DNA of 64,000 bases from Streptomyces sp. CBMA29 (GCF_014596445.1 NZ_MECL01000088.1:1-64000); one strand, 5' to 3'; shown: positions 1-9,573, numbered from the stretch's first letter. Notes: generated by a model not told the origin, from the letters alone. Program-made: numbers and translations.

Positions 1-327
1 CCGCGAGGTCGCGCGGCGCTTGGGCTTCTCGGCCGCGGGGGCCTCTGCCGCGGGCGCGGCGGCCTGGGCCGCTGCGGCGCCGCCGCCCGCCTGCTTCTCC
101 TTGATGGTCTCGATCAACTGGCTCTTGCGCATCCGCGCGGTGCCCTTGATACCGAGACCGGAGGCGAGCTGCTGCAACTCGGCCAGGACCATGCCGTCAA
201 GACCGGTCCCGGACCGGCGTCGCCGTGAGGCACTGGCCGTGGCAGCACCGGTAGCAGGCGCGTCGGCATCGGACGCGGCAACAGAGTTCTCTGCGCGCAC
301 GCCCATCAGATCGGTGGTGTCGCTCAC
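1..327 (-). CDS. rho: transcription termination factor Rho, N-terminal part (gene runs off the window)
   Basis: Only the first 109 codons are present. Rho is the RNA-dependent ATPase helicase that releases transcripts; the N-terminal domain helps bind RNA. Translation from GTG at 327 gives MSDTTDLMGVRAENS, a low-complexity Ala/Thr stretch, then the Rho_N motif LDGMVLAELQQLASGLGIKG with RMRKSQLIETIKE (about residues 45-80), followed by the Ala/Gly-rich linker typical of actinobacterial Rho. A GGAAGGA ribosome binding site lies a few bases before the GTG, which fixes the start. The ATPase domain lies outside the window. Position directly downstream of thrB matches the conserved Streptomyces hom-thrC-thrB-rho order. 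Confidence 0.93.
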   Translation of the reverse strand, partial: MSDTTDLMGVRAENSVAASDADAPATGAATASASRRRRSGTGLDGMVLAELQQLASGLGIKGTARMRKSQLIETIKEKQAGGGAAAAQAAAPAAEAPAAEKPKRRATSR

Positions 328-667
328 GAAGGGTCCTTCCCTGGAGCGGACGTCGGCCTGTCTGGCTCGGCGACCGGTCGTGCTGTCCGGATCTGGGCGT
401 TTCCGCTGCTCAGATCCGGGGCGGTGGTCCGCCTGACGGCGGCAAAATACATTCGGGGCTCGGCACGACAAGTGTTCTGGTGCCGACTCCGGAGCGTGCT
501 CGACACTGCGCAGGACTGCTGCCTATGCGGTGTGGGAGGCTCCCGGAAGATAAGCGGTCCCACGGAAGGGACACAGTGCATCGCGCCCATTGGGCGTCGA
601 ATGCAGGCTTGAGGTTAACACTACCGGATCCGACAAACATTCCCCCTCTCTACGACCGGCAATCGTG
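328..667. other. rho upstream region (thrB-rho intergenic)
   Basis: This 340-base stretch has no gene I can support. It should hold the rho promoter and a long leader on the minus strand. Read on that strand, TAGTGT (complement of 618-623) is a possible -10 box in an otherwise GC-rich context, but no convincing -35 lies 17 bases away. A thrB terminator was not evident. Confidence 0.4.
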
Positions 668-1591
668 TCACTGCCCCCCTGCGAGCGGCAGAACACTGGC
701 TCCGGCCGTGTCGAGCGCCAGACGGTTGGCCGCCCAGCCCTCGCCGGCGAACCGGGTGACCTTGTCGGCGGCGCCCTCCTCGGTGAGCGCCAGCACCGTG
801 GGTCCCGCACCGGAGATCACGGCCGGTACGCCGTCGGCGCGCAGCCGGTTCACCAGCGCCAGGCTCTCGGGCATGGCGGGCCCGCGGTAGTCCTGGTGCA
901 GGCGGTCCTCGGTGGCGGGCAGCAGCAGCTCGGGGCGCCGGGTGAGCGCCTCCACCAGCAGCGCGGCCCGGCCCGCGTTGGCAGCGGCGTCCACATGCGG
1001 GACGGTACGCGGCAGCAGCCCGCGGGCGGTCTCGGTGAGCAGGGGGGTGGCGGGCACGAACACCACGGGGACCAGCGAGCGCGCCGGGTCCAGCCGGATC
1101 GCGCGGGCCGCGCCGCCCTCGGTCCACGCCAGGGTGAAGCCGCCCATCAGGCAGGCGGCGACGTTGTCGGGGTGGCCCTCGATCTCGGTGGCCAGCTCCA
1201 GCAGTGCGATGTCGTCGAGTACGGCGGGGCCGCCTATCGTCACCGCGCGGGCTGCGATGATGCCCGCGCAGATGGCGGCGGAGGACGAACCGAGGCCACG
1301 GCCGTGCGGAATGCGGTTGGCGCACACCACTTCGAGGCCGCGCGGCTGACCGCCCAGCAGGTCGAAAGCGGTCCGCAACGACCGTACGACCAGGTGCTTC
1401 TCGTCCCTGGCCAGGGTGTCGGCGCCCTCGCCCGCGATGTCCACGTGCAGGCCGGAGTCGGCGACGCGGACCACGACGTCGTCGTACAGTCCCAGCGCCA
1501 GGCCGAAGGCGTCGAAACCGGGGCCCAGATTGGCGCTGGTCGCGGGGACGCGCACTCGTACAGCGGCGGCGCGGAACGCGGGACCGGCCAT
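668..1591 (-). CDS. thrB: homoserine kinase
   Basis: Phosphorylates L-homoserine to O-phosphohomoserine with ATP, the substrate of ThrC, in the cytoplasm. The 307-residue product has the usual family length. It shows the GHMP-kinase N-terminal motif VRVPATSANLGPGFD at about residues 8-22 and the ATP-binding loop PHGRGLGSSSAAICAG at about 90-105. The ATG at 1591 is chosen because GAGGAG lies 12 bases upstream and the conserved domain starts directly after it; longer in-frame starts add a low-complexity extension. It lies 256 bases downstream of thrC on the same strand, so it may be read from the hom-thrC transcript or from its own promoter in the gap. Confidence 0.95.
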   Translation of the reverse strand: MAGPAFRAAAVRVRVPATSANLGPGFDAFGLALGLYDDVVVRVADSGLHVDIAGEGADTLARDEKHLVVRSLRTAFDLLGGQPRGLEVVCANRIPHGRGLGSSSAAICAGIIAARAVTIGGPAVLDDIALLELATEIEGHPDNVAACLMGGFTLAWTEGGAARAIRLDPARSLVPVVFVPATPLLTETARGLLPRTVPHVDAAANAGRAALLVEALTRRPELLLPATEDRLHQDYRGPAMPESLALVNRLRADGVPAVISGAGPTVLALTEEGAADKVTRFAGEGWAANRLALDTAGASVLPLAGGQ

Positions 1592-1847
1592 CGTTCGACG
1601 AATCTCCTCGTACGGTTCGCCCTGCGGGCGCGGCTTCATCGCCGGGCGGCGGGGCGGGGGAGGCACTGCCCATTGGCAACTGCCGGAGTCGGGCACACTG
1701 CGGTGCCGCTGAGGTAAGCCTATCGAAGGAAGGTTCTCCTGCGACATAGGGCGCACGAAGAGCGCGTGATGCGTGTCGCCCCTCCCCCGTGCGCCCCGTG
1801 CCTGCGGCACGCTTTCCCCATGACGGCGAGCCCGGGGAGGGCCCGGC

Positions 1848-2954
1848 TCAGACCAGCCCGAGCCGCTGCGCGGCGGCATCGGCGTCGACCGGCACAATCA
1901 CCGGCTGCGGGGCACCCTCCACGGCCCACCCGGGATCCTTGAGCCCGTTCCCGGTGACCGTGCAGACGATCCGCTGACCGGGATCCACCTTGCCCTCCTC
2001 GCGGGCCTTGAGCAGCCCGGCGACCGAGGCGGCGGAGGCGGGCTCGACAAAGACACCCTCCTTCGCGGCCAGCAGCCGGTAGGCGGACAGGATCTGACGG
2101 TCGGTCACGGCCTCGATGAGGCCGCCGGACTCGTCGCGGGCCCGCTCCGCCTGCTGCCAGGACGCGGGGTTGCCGATCCGGATCGCGGTGGCGATCGTCT
2201 GCGGCTGACGTACGGGCGCGCCGTTGACGATCGGCGCGGCGCCGTGCGCCTGGAAGCCCCACATGCGCGGACGCGAGGCGGACACACCGTCCGCCGCGTA
2301 TTCGCTGTAGCCCTTCCAGTACGCGGTGATGTTGCCCGCGTTGCCGACCGGGAGGAGGTGGATGTCGGGGGCGGCGCCGAGCGCGTCGACGATCTCGAAG
2401 GCGGCGGTCTTCTGCCCCTCGATACGGGCCGGGTTGACCGAATTGACCAGCGCCACCGGGTACTTCTCGCTCAGCCCGCGCGCCAGGTCGAGGCAGTCGT
2501 CGAAGTTGCCGTCGACCTGGAGGATGCGGCTGCCGTGCACCAGCGCCTGGCCCATCTTGCCGAGCGCGATCTTGCCCTGCGGCACCAGCACCGCGCAGAC
2601 CATGCCCGCGCGCACCGCGTAGGCGGCGGCCGACGCCGAGGTGTTGCCGGTCGAGGCGCAGATGACGGCCTGCGCGCCCTCTTCCTTGGCCTTGGAGATG
2701 GCCATGGTCATGCCCCGGTCCTTGAAGGAGCCGGTGGGGTTGGCGCCCTCGACCTTCAGGAAGACGTCACAGCCGGTCAGCTCGGACAGGAGCTGGGCGG
2801 GGACCAGCGGGGTGCCACCCTCCAGCAGCGTGACCACCGGGGCGTCCGGGGCGACCGGCAGCCGGTCCCGGTACTCCTCGATGATGCCGCGCCACTGGTG
2901 GGTGCCCGACATCCGGGGCCGGTCGACGGTTCCGTTGTCCATGGTGCTGTTCAT
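1848..2954 (-). CDS. thrC: threonine synthase
   Basis: PLP-dependent conversion of O-phosphohomoserine to threonine and phosphate, the last step of threonine synthesis. The 368-residue product shows the PLP-lysine motif [12 protein letters not shown] near residue 65, the phosphate-binding PVGNAGN loop and the C-terminal [10 protein letters not shown] motif of the short (type 1) threonine synthases. The start is ATG at 2954, with ATG 2942 as alternative. Its ribosome binding site (GGAAGGGGAG) overlaps the 3' end of hom, leaving only 8 bases between hom stop and thrC start, so the two genes are co-transcribed and probably translationally linked. Confidence 0.95.
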   Translation of the reverse strand: MNSTMDNGTVDRPRMSGTHQWRGIIEEYRDRLPVAPDAPVVTLLEGGTPLVPAQLLSELTGCDVFLKVEGANPTGSFKDRGMTMAISKAKEEGAQAVICASTGNTSASAAAYAVRAGMVCAVLVPQGKIALGKMGQALVHGSRILQVDGNFDDCLDLARGLSEKYPVALVNSVNPARIEGQKTAAFEIVDALGAAPDIHLLPVGNAGNITAYWKGYSEYAADGVSASRPRMWGFQAHGAAPIVNGAPVRQPQTIATAIRIGNPASWQQAERARDESGGLIEAVTDRQILSAYRLLAAKEGVFVEPASAASVAGLLKAREEGKVDPGQRIVCTVTGNGLKDPGWAVEGAPQPVIVPVDADAAAQRLGLV

Positions 2955-2962
2955 AGCGGGCC

Positions 2963-4255
2963 CTACTCCCCTTCCACACGCATGATGCTGGCGACGCCGC
3001 GTACGGTGTCGAGTTTCCGCAGGCTGGCGACCGTCGCCGAGAGGGCGGAGTCGAGCGCGCGGTGAGTGACGACGACAAGGGAGGCTTCCCCGTCCTTGCC
3101 CTGCTGCCGCACCGTGTCGATGGACACGTCGTGCTCGGCGAAGACCGTCGCGACCTGCGCGAGGACGCCCGGTTTGTCCGCCACGTCGAGGCTGATGTGG
3201 TAGCGGGTGACCACATCGCCCATCGGGCTCACCGGCAGTCGCGTGTACGCGGACTCGCCGGCGCCGGTGGTCTCCGCCAGCTTGTTGCGGCAGGCGGCCA
3301 CCAGATCGCCGAGGACGGCGGAGGCGGTGGGTGCGCCGCCCGCACCAGGACCGTAGAACATCAGCCGCCCGGCCGCCTCCGCCTCGACGAAGACCGCGTT
3401 GTACGCCTCGCGCACCGAGGCCAGCGGGTGGGTGAGCGGGATCATCGCGGGGTGGACGCGCGCGGTCACCGAGCGCCCGTCGGGGCGGCGCTCGCAGATG
3501 GCGAGCATCTTCACCGTGCAGCCCATCTTCCGCGCGGACGCGATGTCGGCTGCGGTGACCTCGGTGAGGCCCTCGCGGTGCACGTCGTCGATGGTCACGC
3601 GGGTGTGGAAGGCGATTCCGGCGAGGATCGCGGCCTTCGCGGCGGCGTCGAAGCCCTCGACGTCGGCGGTCGGGTCGGCCTCCGCGTATCCGAGCGCGGT
3701 GGCCTCGTCCAGCGCCTCGCTGTACCCGGCGCCGGTGGAGTCCATCTTGTCGAGGATGAAATTCGTCGTGCCGTTGACGATGCCCAGCACCTTGTTGACC
3801 TTGTCGCCCGCGAGCGACTCGCGCAGCGGCCTGATCAGCGGGATCGCTCCGGCGACGGCGGCCTCGTAGTACAGGTCGACACCGTGCTCGACGGCCTTGG
3901 CGTGCAGATTCGCGCCGTCCGCGGCGAGCAGCGCCTTGTTCGCCGAGACCACGGACGCGCCGTGCTCGAAGGCGGTGGTGATCAGCGTGCGGACCGGCTC
4001 GATGCCGCCGATGACCTCGACGACGACGTCGATGTCGCCCCGTTTGACCAGGGCGGTCGCGTCCGTGGTGAGGAGTTCGGCGGGGACGCCCTCGCGGACC
4101 CGGTTGGGGCGGCGTACCGCGATCCCGGCCAGTTCGATGGGGGCGCCGATCCGCGCGGCGAGGTCGGCGCCCTGCGTCGTGAGGATGCGCGTGACCTCTG
4201 AGCCGACCACTCCACAGCCCAGCAGCGCCACCTTCAGCGGACGCGTACGCATCAT
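2963..4255 (-). CDS. hom: homoserine dehydrogenase
   Basis: NAD(P)H-dependent reduction of aspartate semialdehyde to homoserine, the branch point toward threonine and methionine. The 430-residue product carries the Rossmann motif [13 protein letters not shown] at the N-terminus, the catalytic-domain segment [12 protein letters not shown] near residue 185, and a C-terminal ACT domain ([20 protein letters not shown], about 350-370) that in this family senses threonine for feedback inhibition. ATG 4255 is preferred because GAGG sits just upstream and the Rossmann strand starts at once; ATG 4252 is equally possible. First gene of the hom-thrC unit. Confidence 0.96.
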   Translation of the reverse strand: MMRTRPLKVALLGCGVVGSEVTRILTTQGADLAARIGAPIELAGIAVRRPNRVREGVPAELLTTDATALVKRGDIDVVVEVIGGIEPVRTLITTAFEHGASVVSANKALLAADGANLHAKAVEHGVDLYYEAAVAGAIPLIRPLRESLAGDKVNKVLGIVNGTTNFILDKMDSTGAGYSEALDEATALGYAEADPTADVEGFDAAAKAAILAGIAFHTRVTIDDVHREGLTEVTAADIASARKMGCTVKMLAICERRPDGRSVTARVHPAMIPLTHPLASVREAYNAVFVEAEAAGRLMFYGPGAGGAPTASAVLGDLVAACRNKLAETTGAGESAYTRLPVSPMGDVVTRYHISLDVADKPGVLAQVATVFAEHDVSIDTVRQQGKDGEASLVVVTHRALDSALSATVASLRKLDTVRGVASIMRVEGE

Positions 4256-4320
4256 CCGACCTCGTCTCTCGTACAGCTCCGTGCGGACCCGGGGTCCGTA
4301 CAGCTCTTGGATGGGAACCA

Positions 4321-4369
4321 GTCTCACTCACCGGACGGGAGATGCCACGCCCTGTCCGGTGAGTGAGAC
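4321..4369 (-). terminator. long perfect hairpin between lysA and hom
   Basis: Bases 4321-4336 and 4354-4369 are perfect 16-bp inverted repeats (GTCTCACTCACCGGAC and its complement) separated by 17 bases. The hairpin lies 90 bases past the lysA stop and 66 bases before the hom start. There is no U-tract. It is probably the lysA transcription terminator, of the U-less kind common in Streptomyces; an operator or attenuator ahead of hom is the alternative. Confidence 0.65.
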
Positions 4370-4458
4370 CGGCTGTTCACCCGGCGATATTTCACGTCAC
4401 CGAGCGCGTTCGGCCCGTGAGATTACGCGTCACCGGCTCCGTACACTGCCGAATCGCC

Positions 4459-5850
4459 TCAACCGACGTCCAGGCGCAGCAGATCCTCCTCCGTCTCGCG
4501 GCGGACGATCACCCGCGCCCGGCCGTCGGTGACGGCGACCACCGGGGGACGCAGCGCGTGGTTGTAGTTGCTGGCCATGGCCCGGCAGTACGCGCCGGTG
4601 GCCGGTACGGCGAGCAGGTCGCCGGGCGCCAGGTCGGCGGGGAGGAAGGCGTCCTTGACGACGATGTCGCCGCTCTCGCAGTGCTTGCCGACGACCCGGC
4701 TGAGCATCGGCTCGGCGTCACTCGTACGGGACACCAGCGAGACGCTGTACTCGGCGTCGTAGAGCGCGGTGCGGATGTTGTCCGACATGCCGCCGTCGAC
4801 GCTGACGTACGTGCGCAGGCCGTCCAGCGGCTTGATCGTGCCGACCTCGTACAGCGTGAAGGCGGTCGGTCCGACGATCGCGCGGCCCGGCTCGACCGAG
4901 AGCCGGGGCACCGCGAGCCGGGCCGCCTCGCACTCGCGGGTGACGATCTCGCCGAGCGCCTTGGCGATCTCCTGCGGCTCGCGCGGGTCGTCGTCGGTGG
5001 TGTACGCGATGCCGAGGCCGCCGCCGAGGTCGATCTCGGGCAGTTCGACGCCGTGCTCGTCGCGTACCTCCGCGAGCAGCGACACGACGCGGCGCGCGGC
5101 CACCTCGAAGCCGGCCATGTCGAAGATCTGCGAGCCGATGTGGCTGTGGATGCCGACCAGTTCGAGGCTCTCCAGCTTCAGCACCCGGCGGACCGCCTCC
5201 GCGGCCTGCCCGCCCGCGAGCGCCAGACCGAACTTCTGGTCCTCGTGCGCGGTCGCGATGAACTCGTGGGTGTGCGCCTCGACGCCGACCGTGACCCGGA
5301 TCTGCACGCGCTGCCGCTTGCCCTGCCGGTCCGCCTCCGCGGCGACCCTGGCGATCTCCTGGAACGAGTCCAGCACGATCCGGCCGACGCCGGTCTCCAC
5401 CGCGCGCTCGATCTCCGCGGTGGACTTGTTGTTGCCGTGCAGCGCGATCCGCTCCGCGGGCATCCCCGCGTCCAGCGCCACCGCCAGCTCCGTACCGGAG
5501 CAGACGTCCAGATTCAGCCCCTCCTCGTGCAGCCACTTCACGACCGCGCGGGACAGGAACGCCTTGCCCGCGTAGAAGACGTCCGCGCCGTGGCCGAAGG
5601 CCGCCCGCCACGCGCGGCAGCGGGCCCTGAAATCCGCCTCGTCCAGGATGTACGCGGGCGTGCCGAATTCCTCGGCGAGCGCGCGCACGTCCAGGCCGCC
5701 GACTTCGGCGGCGCCGTCGGCGTTGCGGGTGACGGTACGGGACCAGACGCGGGTGTCGAGGGTGTTGAGGTCGGCGGGCGGGGCGGCGTAGTGGCCCTCG
5801 GGCAGCACGTCGGCGTGGCGGGGCCCGGCGGGGTGTGCGGAACGGCTCAC
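4459..5850 (-). CDS. lysA: diaminopimelate decarboxylase
   Basis: PLP enzyme that decarboxylates meso-diaminopimelate to L-lysine. The 463-residue product matches the family length. The PLP lysine is K96 in [10 protein letters not shown]; the glycine-rich phosphate-binding loop is [12 protein letters not shown] near residue 270; the substrate-site cysteine is in [12 protein letters not shown] near 385. ATG 5850 gives the normal actinobacterial N-terminus ([15 protein letters not shown]). The order lysA-hom-thrC-thrB keeps aspartate-family genes together. The argS-like gene lies 136 bases upstream on the same strand. Confidence 0.96.
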   Translation of the reverse strand: MSRSAHPAGPRHADVLPEGHYAAPPADLNTLDTRVWSRTVTRNADGAAEVGGLDVRALAEEFGTPAYILDEADFRARCRAWRAAFGHGADVFYAGKAFLSRAVVKWLHEEGLNLDVCSGTELAVALDAGMPAERIALHGNNKSTAEIERAVETGVGRIVLDSFQEIARVAAEADRQGKRQRVQIRVTVGVEAHTHEFIATAHEDQKFGLALAGGQAAEAVRRVLKLESLELVGIHSHIGSQIFDMAGFEVAARRVVSLLAEVRDEHGVELPEIDLGGGLGIAYTTDDDPREPQEIAKALGEIVTRECEAARLAVPRLSVEPGRAIVGPTAFTLYEVGTIKPLDGLRTYVSVDGGMSDNIRTALYDAEYSVSLVSRTSDAEPMLSRVVGKHCESGDIVVKDAFLPADLAPGDLLAVPATGAYCRAMASNYNHALRPPVVAVTDGRARVIVRRETEEDLLRLDVG

Positions 5851-5986
5851 GGTGTCGTCTTTCTTCGCAGATCGTAGGTGTGCGGCTTTGTGGGGTCTTG
5901 GGCGGTTTGGGCGGCAGCTTCGCCGGCCTGGTCTCGTTCAGCGGGCTCACGGGCTCCCGGGTTCCGGGCTCTCGGGCTCCCGGACG

Positions 5987-6973
5987 TCAGACGCGGTCGG
6001 GTGCGCTGATGCCGAGGAGGTGGAGGCCGTTGGCGAGCACGATGCCGGTGGCGTCGGCGAGCCGGATCCGGGCGGCGTGGACGGCCGAGGGTTTCTCGTC
6101 GCCCTTCGGCAGCGCGGGGCACTCGTCGTGGAAGCGGAGGAAGGCGTCGGCCAGCCGTTCCAGATGGCGGGCGAGCCGGTCGGGCGCGCGACGCCGTGCG
6201 GCGGTCTCGACGACGCGGGGGAAGTCGGCGATCAGGCCGAGCAGTTCGGTCTCCGCGGGGTGGTGGTACGGGTCGTCCACCGTGCTCTCGATCTCCACGC
6301 CCAGGTCATGGGCGTTACGGAGCAGCGCGCGGGTGCGGGCGTGGGCGTAGCGGATACGGAAGAGCGGGTTGCTCTCGCGCTGCGCGAGGAACGTGCCATC
6401 CGTACGGGGCGGGTCCTCGGCGGGCGGCCGGAGCAGCGACCAGCGGGCGGCGTCGGGGCCGAGGCGGGCGGAGGGGTCGTCCTGGGGTTCGGCCGCCGTC
6501 ACCCGTTCTTCGGCGGCTCCGGGCGCGGCGCCCGCGGCGCGCAGCAGTCGGTTCACGGCCTCGGCGACGGCCTGGGCGCGTACGGCGCCGTCCTCCGCGG
6601 CCACGCTGCCGGCCTCACCGGCCAGGCCGTCCCCGGTCCCGTACTCCGGGCCCTGGGCGCGCACCTGCCGTACGACGTCCGCGTACGCCCGCGCGTCGAG
6701 GGTGATGTTGAGGAAGCCGGGGCCCGCGATCTCGACCAGCGCGATGCCGGGCTCGGCGCTGAGCCGCCTGCTGAGGATCTCCGCGACCTGCCGCGGCGGG
6801 CGCCCCGCGGCTCCCGCGAGCTGCAACGCCACGTTCGTCGCGTAGTCCCCGCACCCCGGCCGCGGCGGCCGTTGCACCACGACCCGCTCCGGCACCTCCA
6901 CCCCCAGCTCCCCCGCCGCGACGGCACGGCGCACCGTACTCAGCACGGTGCGGGACAGCTCAGCGGGGGTCAC
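5987..6973 (-). CDS. nrtL: ArgS-related anticodon-binding protein (no catalytic core)
   Basis: The 328-residue product resembles the two ends of arginyl-tRNA synthetase joined without the middle. Residues about 1-110 match the ArgS additional domain 1, with GCGDYATNVALQLA and GPGFLNITLDA. Residues about 200-328 match the DALR anticodon-binding domain (FRIRYAHARTRALLRNA and ADATGIVLANGLHLLGI). The HIGH and KMSKS signatures of the Rossmann domain are missing, so it cannot be an ordinary synthetase. Such proteins beside lysA are conserved in Streptomyces and are named NrtL in some annotations. Binding tRNA or a tRNA-like ligand is inferred. The start is GTG 6973. Confidence 0.82.
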   Translation of the reverse strand: MTPAELSRTVLSTVRRAVAAGELGVEVPERVVVQRPPRPGCGDYATNVALQLAGAAGRPPRQVAEILSRRLSAEPGIALVEIAGPGFLNITLDARAYADVVRQVRAQGPEYGTGDGLAGEAGSVAAEDGAVRAQAVAEAVNRLLRAAGAAPGAAEERVTAAEPQDDPSARLGPDAARWSLLRPPAEDPPRTDGTFLAQRESNPLFRIRYAHARTRALLRNAHDLGVEIESTVDDPYHHPAETELLGLIADFPRVVETAARRRAPDRLARHLERLADAFLRFHDECPALPKGDEKPSAVHAARIRLADATGIVLANGLHLLGISAPDRV

Positions 6974-7096
6974 GCGGCAAAGCCTAGGCGAGGGGGTGGG
7001 GCCCGGGGCGACCGGGTTTTCCCCCGGGGCCTCGGGGGCCCTGGCTCCGCGGGGGGGGCGGGCGCGGTCTCCCAGCCCTCACTTATGGAACCGGGC

Positions 7097-7519
7097 TTAC
7101 GCGGAACCGGGTGCGGAAGCGGTCTGCCCGCGGGGCTCGGGGGGCACGGGGCCGCGCCGGACCAGCCCGCGTACGGTCTCGACCAGATCGGCGGGCTCGA
7201 AGGGCTTCGCGACATAGGCGTCCACCCCGCCCGTCCCCTCCGGCAGGGACCCGGCGCTCACCATGACGATGCCCACGCGCCGCGTCTCCGGATCCGGGTC
7301 CGCCCGCAGCCGCGCCGCCGTCCGTACCCCGTCCAGCCGCGGCATGACCACATCCAGCGTCACCACATCCGGCCGCACACTGTGCACGATCTCCAGGCAC
7401 TCGGCACCATCAGCCGCGGTCACGACCTCGAAGCCCTCCAGCTCCAGGTTGACCCTGATCAGTTGCCGGATCACCTTGTTGTCATCCACAACAAGCACCC
7501 GGCCGGACGCACCCGCCAC
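7097..7519 (-). CDS. single-domain response regulator (CheY-like receiver)
   Basis: A 140-residue receiver domain with no output domain. It shows the acidic pair in VLVVDDNKVIRQLI, the phospho-acceptor aspartate in PDVVTLDVVMPRLDG (about residue 60), the conserved Ser in IVMVSAG and the lysine in DAYVAKPFEPADLV. It must act by protein-protein contact or through a partner encoded elsewhere; no histidine kinase lies nearby. I place the start at GTG 7519, directly before the first beta strand; an upstream in-frame GTG would add a poorly conserved 20-odd residues. The ribosome binding site is weak, so the mRNA may be leaderless. It lies just left of the tRNA-Arg gene, outside the integrated element. 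Confidence 0.88.
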   Translation of the reverse strand: MAGASGRVLVVDDNKVIRQLIRVNLELEGFEVVTAADGAECLEIVHSVRPDVVTLDVVMPRLDGVRTAARLRADPDPETRRVGIVMVSAGSLPEGTGGVDAYVAKPFEPADLVETVRGLVRRGPVPPEPRGQTASAPGSA

Positions 7520-7678
7520 ACCTCGAAGAGTAGGCGTGCCCCTCTCGATGCGTCCGCGTTTTGCCCATTTCTTCCCCGCCACGGGTGAACCCCCCTCCCC
7601 CCAGCACCCCCCACCTCCCCTCCCCCGCCGAAACCCTGTCCAGCCCCCCTCCCCCAACCTGCTAATGTTCTTCCCGTC

Positions 7679-7750
7679 GCCCCCGTAGCTCAGGGGATAG
7701 AGCAACGGCCTCCGGAGCCGTGTGCGCAGGTTCGAATCCTGCCGGGGGCA
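7679..7750 (+). tRNA. tRNA-Arg (anticodon CCG)
   Basis: A full cloverleaf can be folded: acceptor stem GCCCCCG with CGGGGGC (7679-7685 and 7743-7749), D stem GCTC with GAGC, anticodon stem ACGGC with GCCGT enclosing loop CTCCGGA, and T stem GCAGG with CCTGC around TTCGAAT. The anticodon is CCG at 7712-7714. CCA is not encoded (CC only). Its 3' half is the integration site of the element that follows, which restores the complete gene. Confidence 0.96.
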
Positions 7751-7751
7751 C
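7707..7751 (+). repeat. attL core, 45-bp direct repeat in the tRNA-Arg gene
   Basis: Runs from GGCCTCCGGAGCCG in the anticodon arm to GGGGGCAC just past the tRNA 3' end. It is identical to 21276-21320. Placement next to int is the usual AICE arrangement. The crossover probably occurs in the anticodon region, but that cannot be seen here. Confidence 0.92.
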
Positions 7752-7767
7752 CTTGAAGAAGGTGCCT

Positions 7768-7809
7768 AAAGACCCCGCCACCAGCGTCAACGCTGAGGTC
7801 GGGGTCTTT
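7768..7809 (+). terminator. hairpin terminator downstream of tRNA-Arg
   Basis: AAAGACCCCG (7768-7777) pairs with CGGGGTCTTT (7800-7809) around an imperfect inner hairpin, with a T-run inside the right arm. Since it lies inside the element it replaces the chromosomal terminator now found at 21330-21365. Confidence 0.8.
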
Positions 7810-7926
7810 GCGTTTGCGCAGCCGGAGGCGGCTTGCGGCAGCCGTTTGCCAGTGATCACGTTGTAATGACGTGTTGATCTTGGATGACGTTTCAGCACGT
7901 CATGCGCCCTCTTCCGCACAACGAAA

Positions 7927-7952
7927 CGGGCCCCGGATTTTTCCGGGGCCCG
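7927..7952 (-). terminator. terminator of the int operon
   Basis: Perfect 10-bp hairpin CGGGCCCCGG/CCGGGGCCCG with a 6-base loop, 33 bases past the int stop. On the minus strand it is followed by a T-rich tract (GTTTCGTT). It could also stop transcription arriving from the tRNA side. Confidence 0.75.
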
Positions 7953-7984
7953 CGCTGTCCACGCCATTCGACTGGCGTGGATCG

Positions 7985-9376
7985 TCACTCCTCCGCCCCC
8001 TCCCTTCCTTCTCCCAGGCCGCGCATGATCCGTTCGTTCATCTCGGTTTCCTGGCCGTCGATGCACTTGGCGTAGATCTTCAACAACACGTCCACCGAGT
8101 GGCCCGCGCGGGCGGCGACCTCTGGTGCAGGGACGCCGGAGTTGAGCCACTGCGAGACGCCCGCGTGGCGCAGGTCGTACGGCCGGGCTGCCATCACCGA
8201 ACGGACTTGGCCGGGCGAGAGCGCCAGTTCCCGCGCCCGCTTCCAGACGCGGGAGTACGACGAGGCGGCCACGACGTTGCCGTACTCACTCTGGAACAGC
8301 CGTCCGTCGTCCGCCGTCCCGAACTCCTCTACGTGCTCCAAGAGCATCCGCACGAGCGGTGGCGGAATCGGCACCGTCCGGACCTCTTCCGCCGCGCGCT
8401 GTTTGAGGCCCCGCCGGTCGTGGGCCTCGCCGGAGTCCGTCCACGACTTACCGGCGGTCGGCCGCGTCTCGGCCAGTTCCAGGCGGCCCCACCCGGTCCG
8501 GGGCAGCGTGCAATCCGACCGGCGCAGGCCGAGCGCTTCAGCGGGCCGCACGGCCGCGTAGTAGAGACAGCCGAAGAAGGCCCGCAGGCGCCGACCGCTG
8601 GCCCGGTCATATGCCCCTACGTAGGTCACGGCCGTCAGCAGTTCGCCCGCCTGCCGGGGATTGACCACCACTCGCCGGTCAACCTCTTGGACCGCCCGCT
8701 TCCCGCGCTTCCGACGTACGCGAGTGAGCGGGTTGGACGACAGCGCCTCCAGTTCGACCGCGTACTCCAGCGCATTGAAAACCACGGCACGCCGACGCCG
8801 GTACGTCTGAGTGGCCGCCGGCTTGCCGTCGAGCTTCCGCCCGAGCGCGTCGATCAGCTCATGGACGCGAGCGACCTCCAACAGTTCCACGACCGGCAGC
8901 GAAGCCTTTTCGATCCACGCCAGCGCAGAGACGATCTCCTCCGGCCGCTCATGATCCCGCCGTGACGGAGGCAACAGATGCGAGCGCAGTGCCCGCCGCA
9001 GTACCTCGGGTGACGGCCGCCCACGTGCGGGCTTGACCAGCACCGGTACGACTCCGGCCAGGGCATCGGTCATGCTGTCGCGGTGTTTGGCCGACGCCTC
9101 CGCCCACCGGTGGTCGAGGTACTTCACCGCCAGGTCGAGGAAGGACAGCGCAGCCGCACCCCTGCGGAGCGCATCTGGCAGCCCTGACACCGTGTCGAAG
9201 GGCTCTCCCTTCTCGACGGCACGGAGGAGCTTCGCGCGGAACCGATCAGCGAGCGCATTGGTCTTGTGCGACTCCCCGAACGGCTGGCCGTCGACCACCC
9301 ACCGGACCACGTACGTGGGCTTCTTCGTCGTCTTGTTGACGCTGATCTTCCAGACGGAGACTTTGTACGACTTCAC
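7985..9376 (-). CDS. int: site-specific tyrosine recombinase / integrase
   Basis: Integrates and, with Xis, excises the element at the tRNA-Arg att site. The 463-residue product has an N-terminal arm-binding region (VWKISVNKTTKKPTYVVRW), a SAM-like core-binding domain at about 130-250, and a C-terminal catalytic domain with Arg in YYAAVRPAEALGLR, box II in RPYDLRHAGVSQWL, GH in ARAGHS and the nucleophilic Tyr in LLKIYAKCI. GTG 9376 overlaps the xis stop by four bases (GTGA), so the two genes are translationally coupled and this start is well supported; upstream in-frame codons belong to the xis region. Length and motifs are complete. Confidence 0.95.
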   Translation of the reverse strand: MKSYKVSVWKISVNKTTKKPTYVVRWVVDGQPFGESHKTNALADRFRAKLLRAVEKGEPFDTVSGLPDALRRGAAALSFLDLAVKYLDHRWAEASAKHRDSMTDALAGVVPVLVKPARGRPSPEVLRRALRSHLLPPSRRDHERPEEIVSALAWIEKASLPVVELLEVARVHELIDALGRKLDGKPAATQTYRRRRAVVFNALEYAVELEALSSNPLTRVRRKRGKRAVQEVDRRVVVNPRQAGELLTAVTYVGAYDRASGRRLRAFFGCLYYAAVRPAEALGLRRSDCTLPRTGWGRLELAETRPTAGKSWTDSGEAHDRRGLKQRAAEEVRTVPIPPPLVRMLLEHVEEFGTADDGRLFQSEYGNVVAASSYSRVWKRARELALSPGQVRSVMAARPYDLRHAGVSQWLNSGVPAPEVAARAGHSVDVLLKIYAKCIDGQETEMNERIMRGLGEGREGAEE

Positions 9377-9573
9377 GCCGTGCCCTCCGCCCGCTCGTCC
9401 AGCCATGCGCTCAGCGCAGACCGCCGGACCCGCAACTCGCCGTTCGGCAGCCGGATGCACGCCGGGGCGGTGCCCAGCTCGCGCCAGCGGTAGAAAGTGC
9501 GCCGGGAGATCCCGCCCAGCTCGTCCAGAACCTCCCGCACGGTCAGCAGCCCTGTCACGCGCTCACGCCCCAT
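9373..9573 (-). CDS. xis: excisionase, MerR-like helix-turn-helix
   Basis: A 66-residue DNA-binding protein with the winged-helix signature LLTVREVLDELGGISRRTFY, then WRELGTAPACIRLPNGELRV and AWLDERAE. Such proteins direct integrases toward excision. ATG 9573 has a GGGAGGGCGG ribosome binding site upstream and overlaps the 3' end of rep by 11 bases; GTG 9558 is an alternative start. Its stop overlaps int. This rep-xis-int order is standard for pSAM2-type elements. Confidence 0.9.
   Translation of the reverse strand: MGRERVTGLLTVREVLDELGGISRRTFYRWRELGTAPACIRLPNGELRVRRSALSAWLDERAEGTA

Noticed and set aside
1848..4331. 827-codon frame fusing an upstream region to threonine synthase
   Set aside because: The N-terminal part is out of frame with hom and is low-complexity Arg-rich shadow; thrC has its own start and ribosome binding site at 2954.
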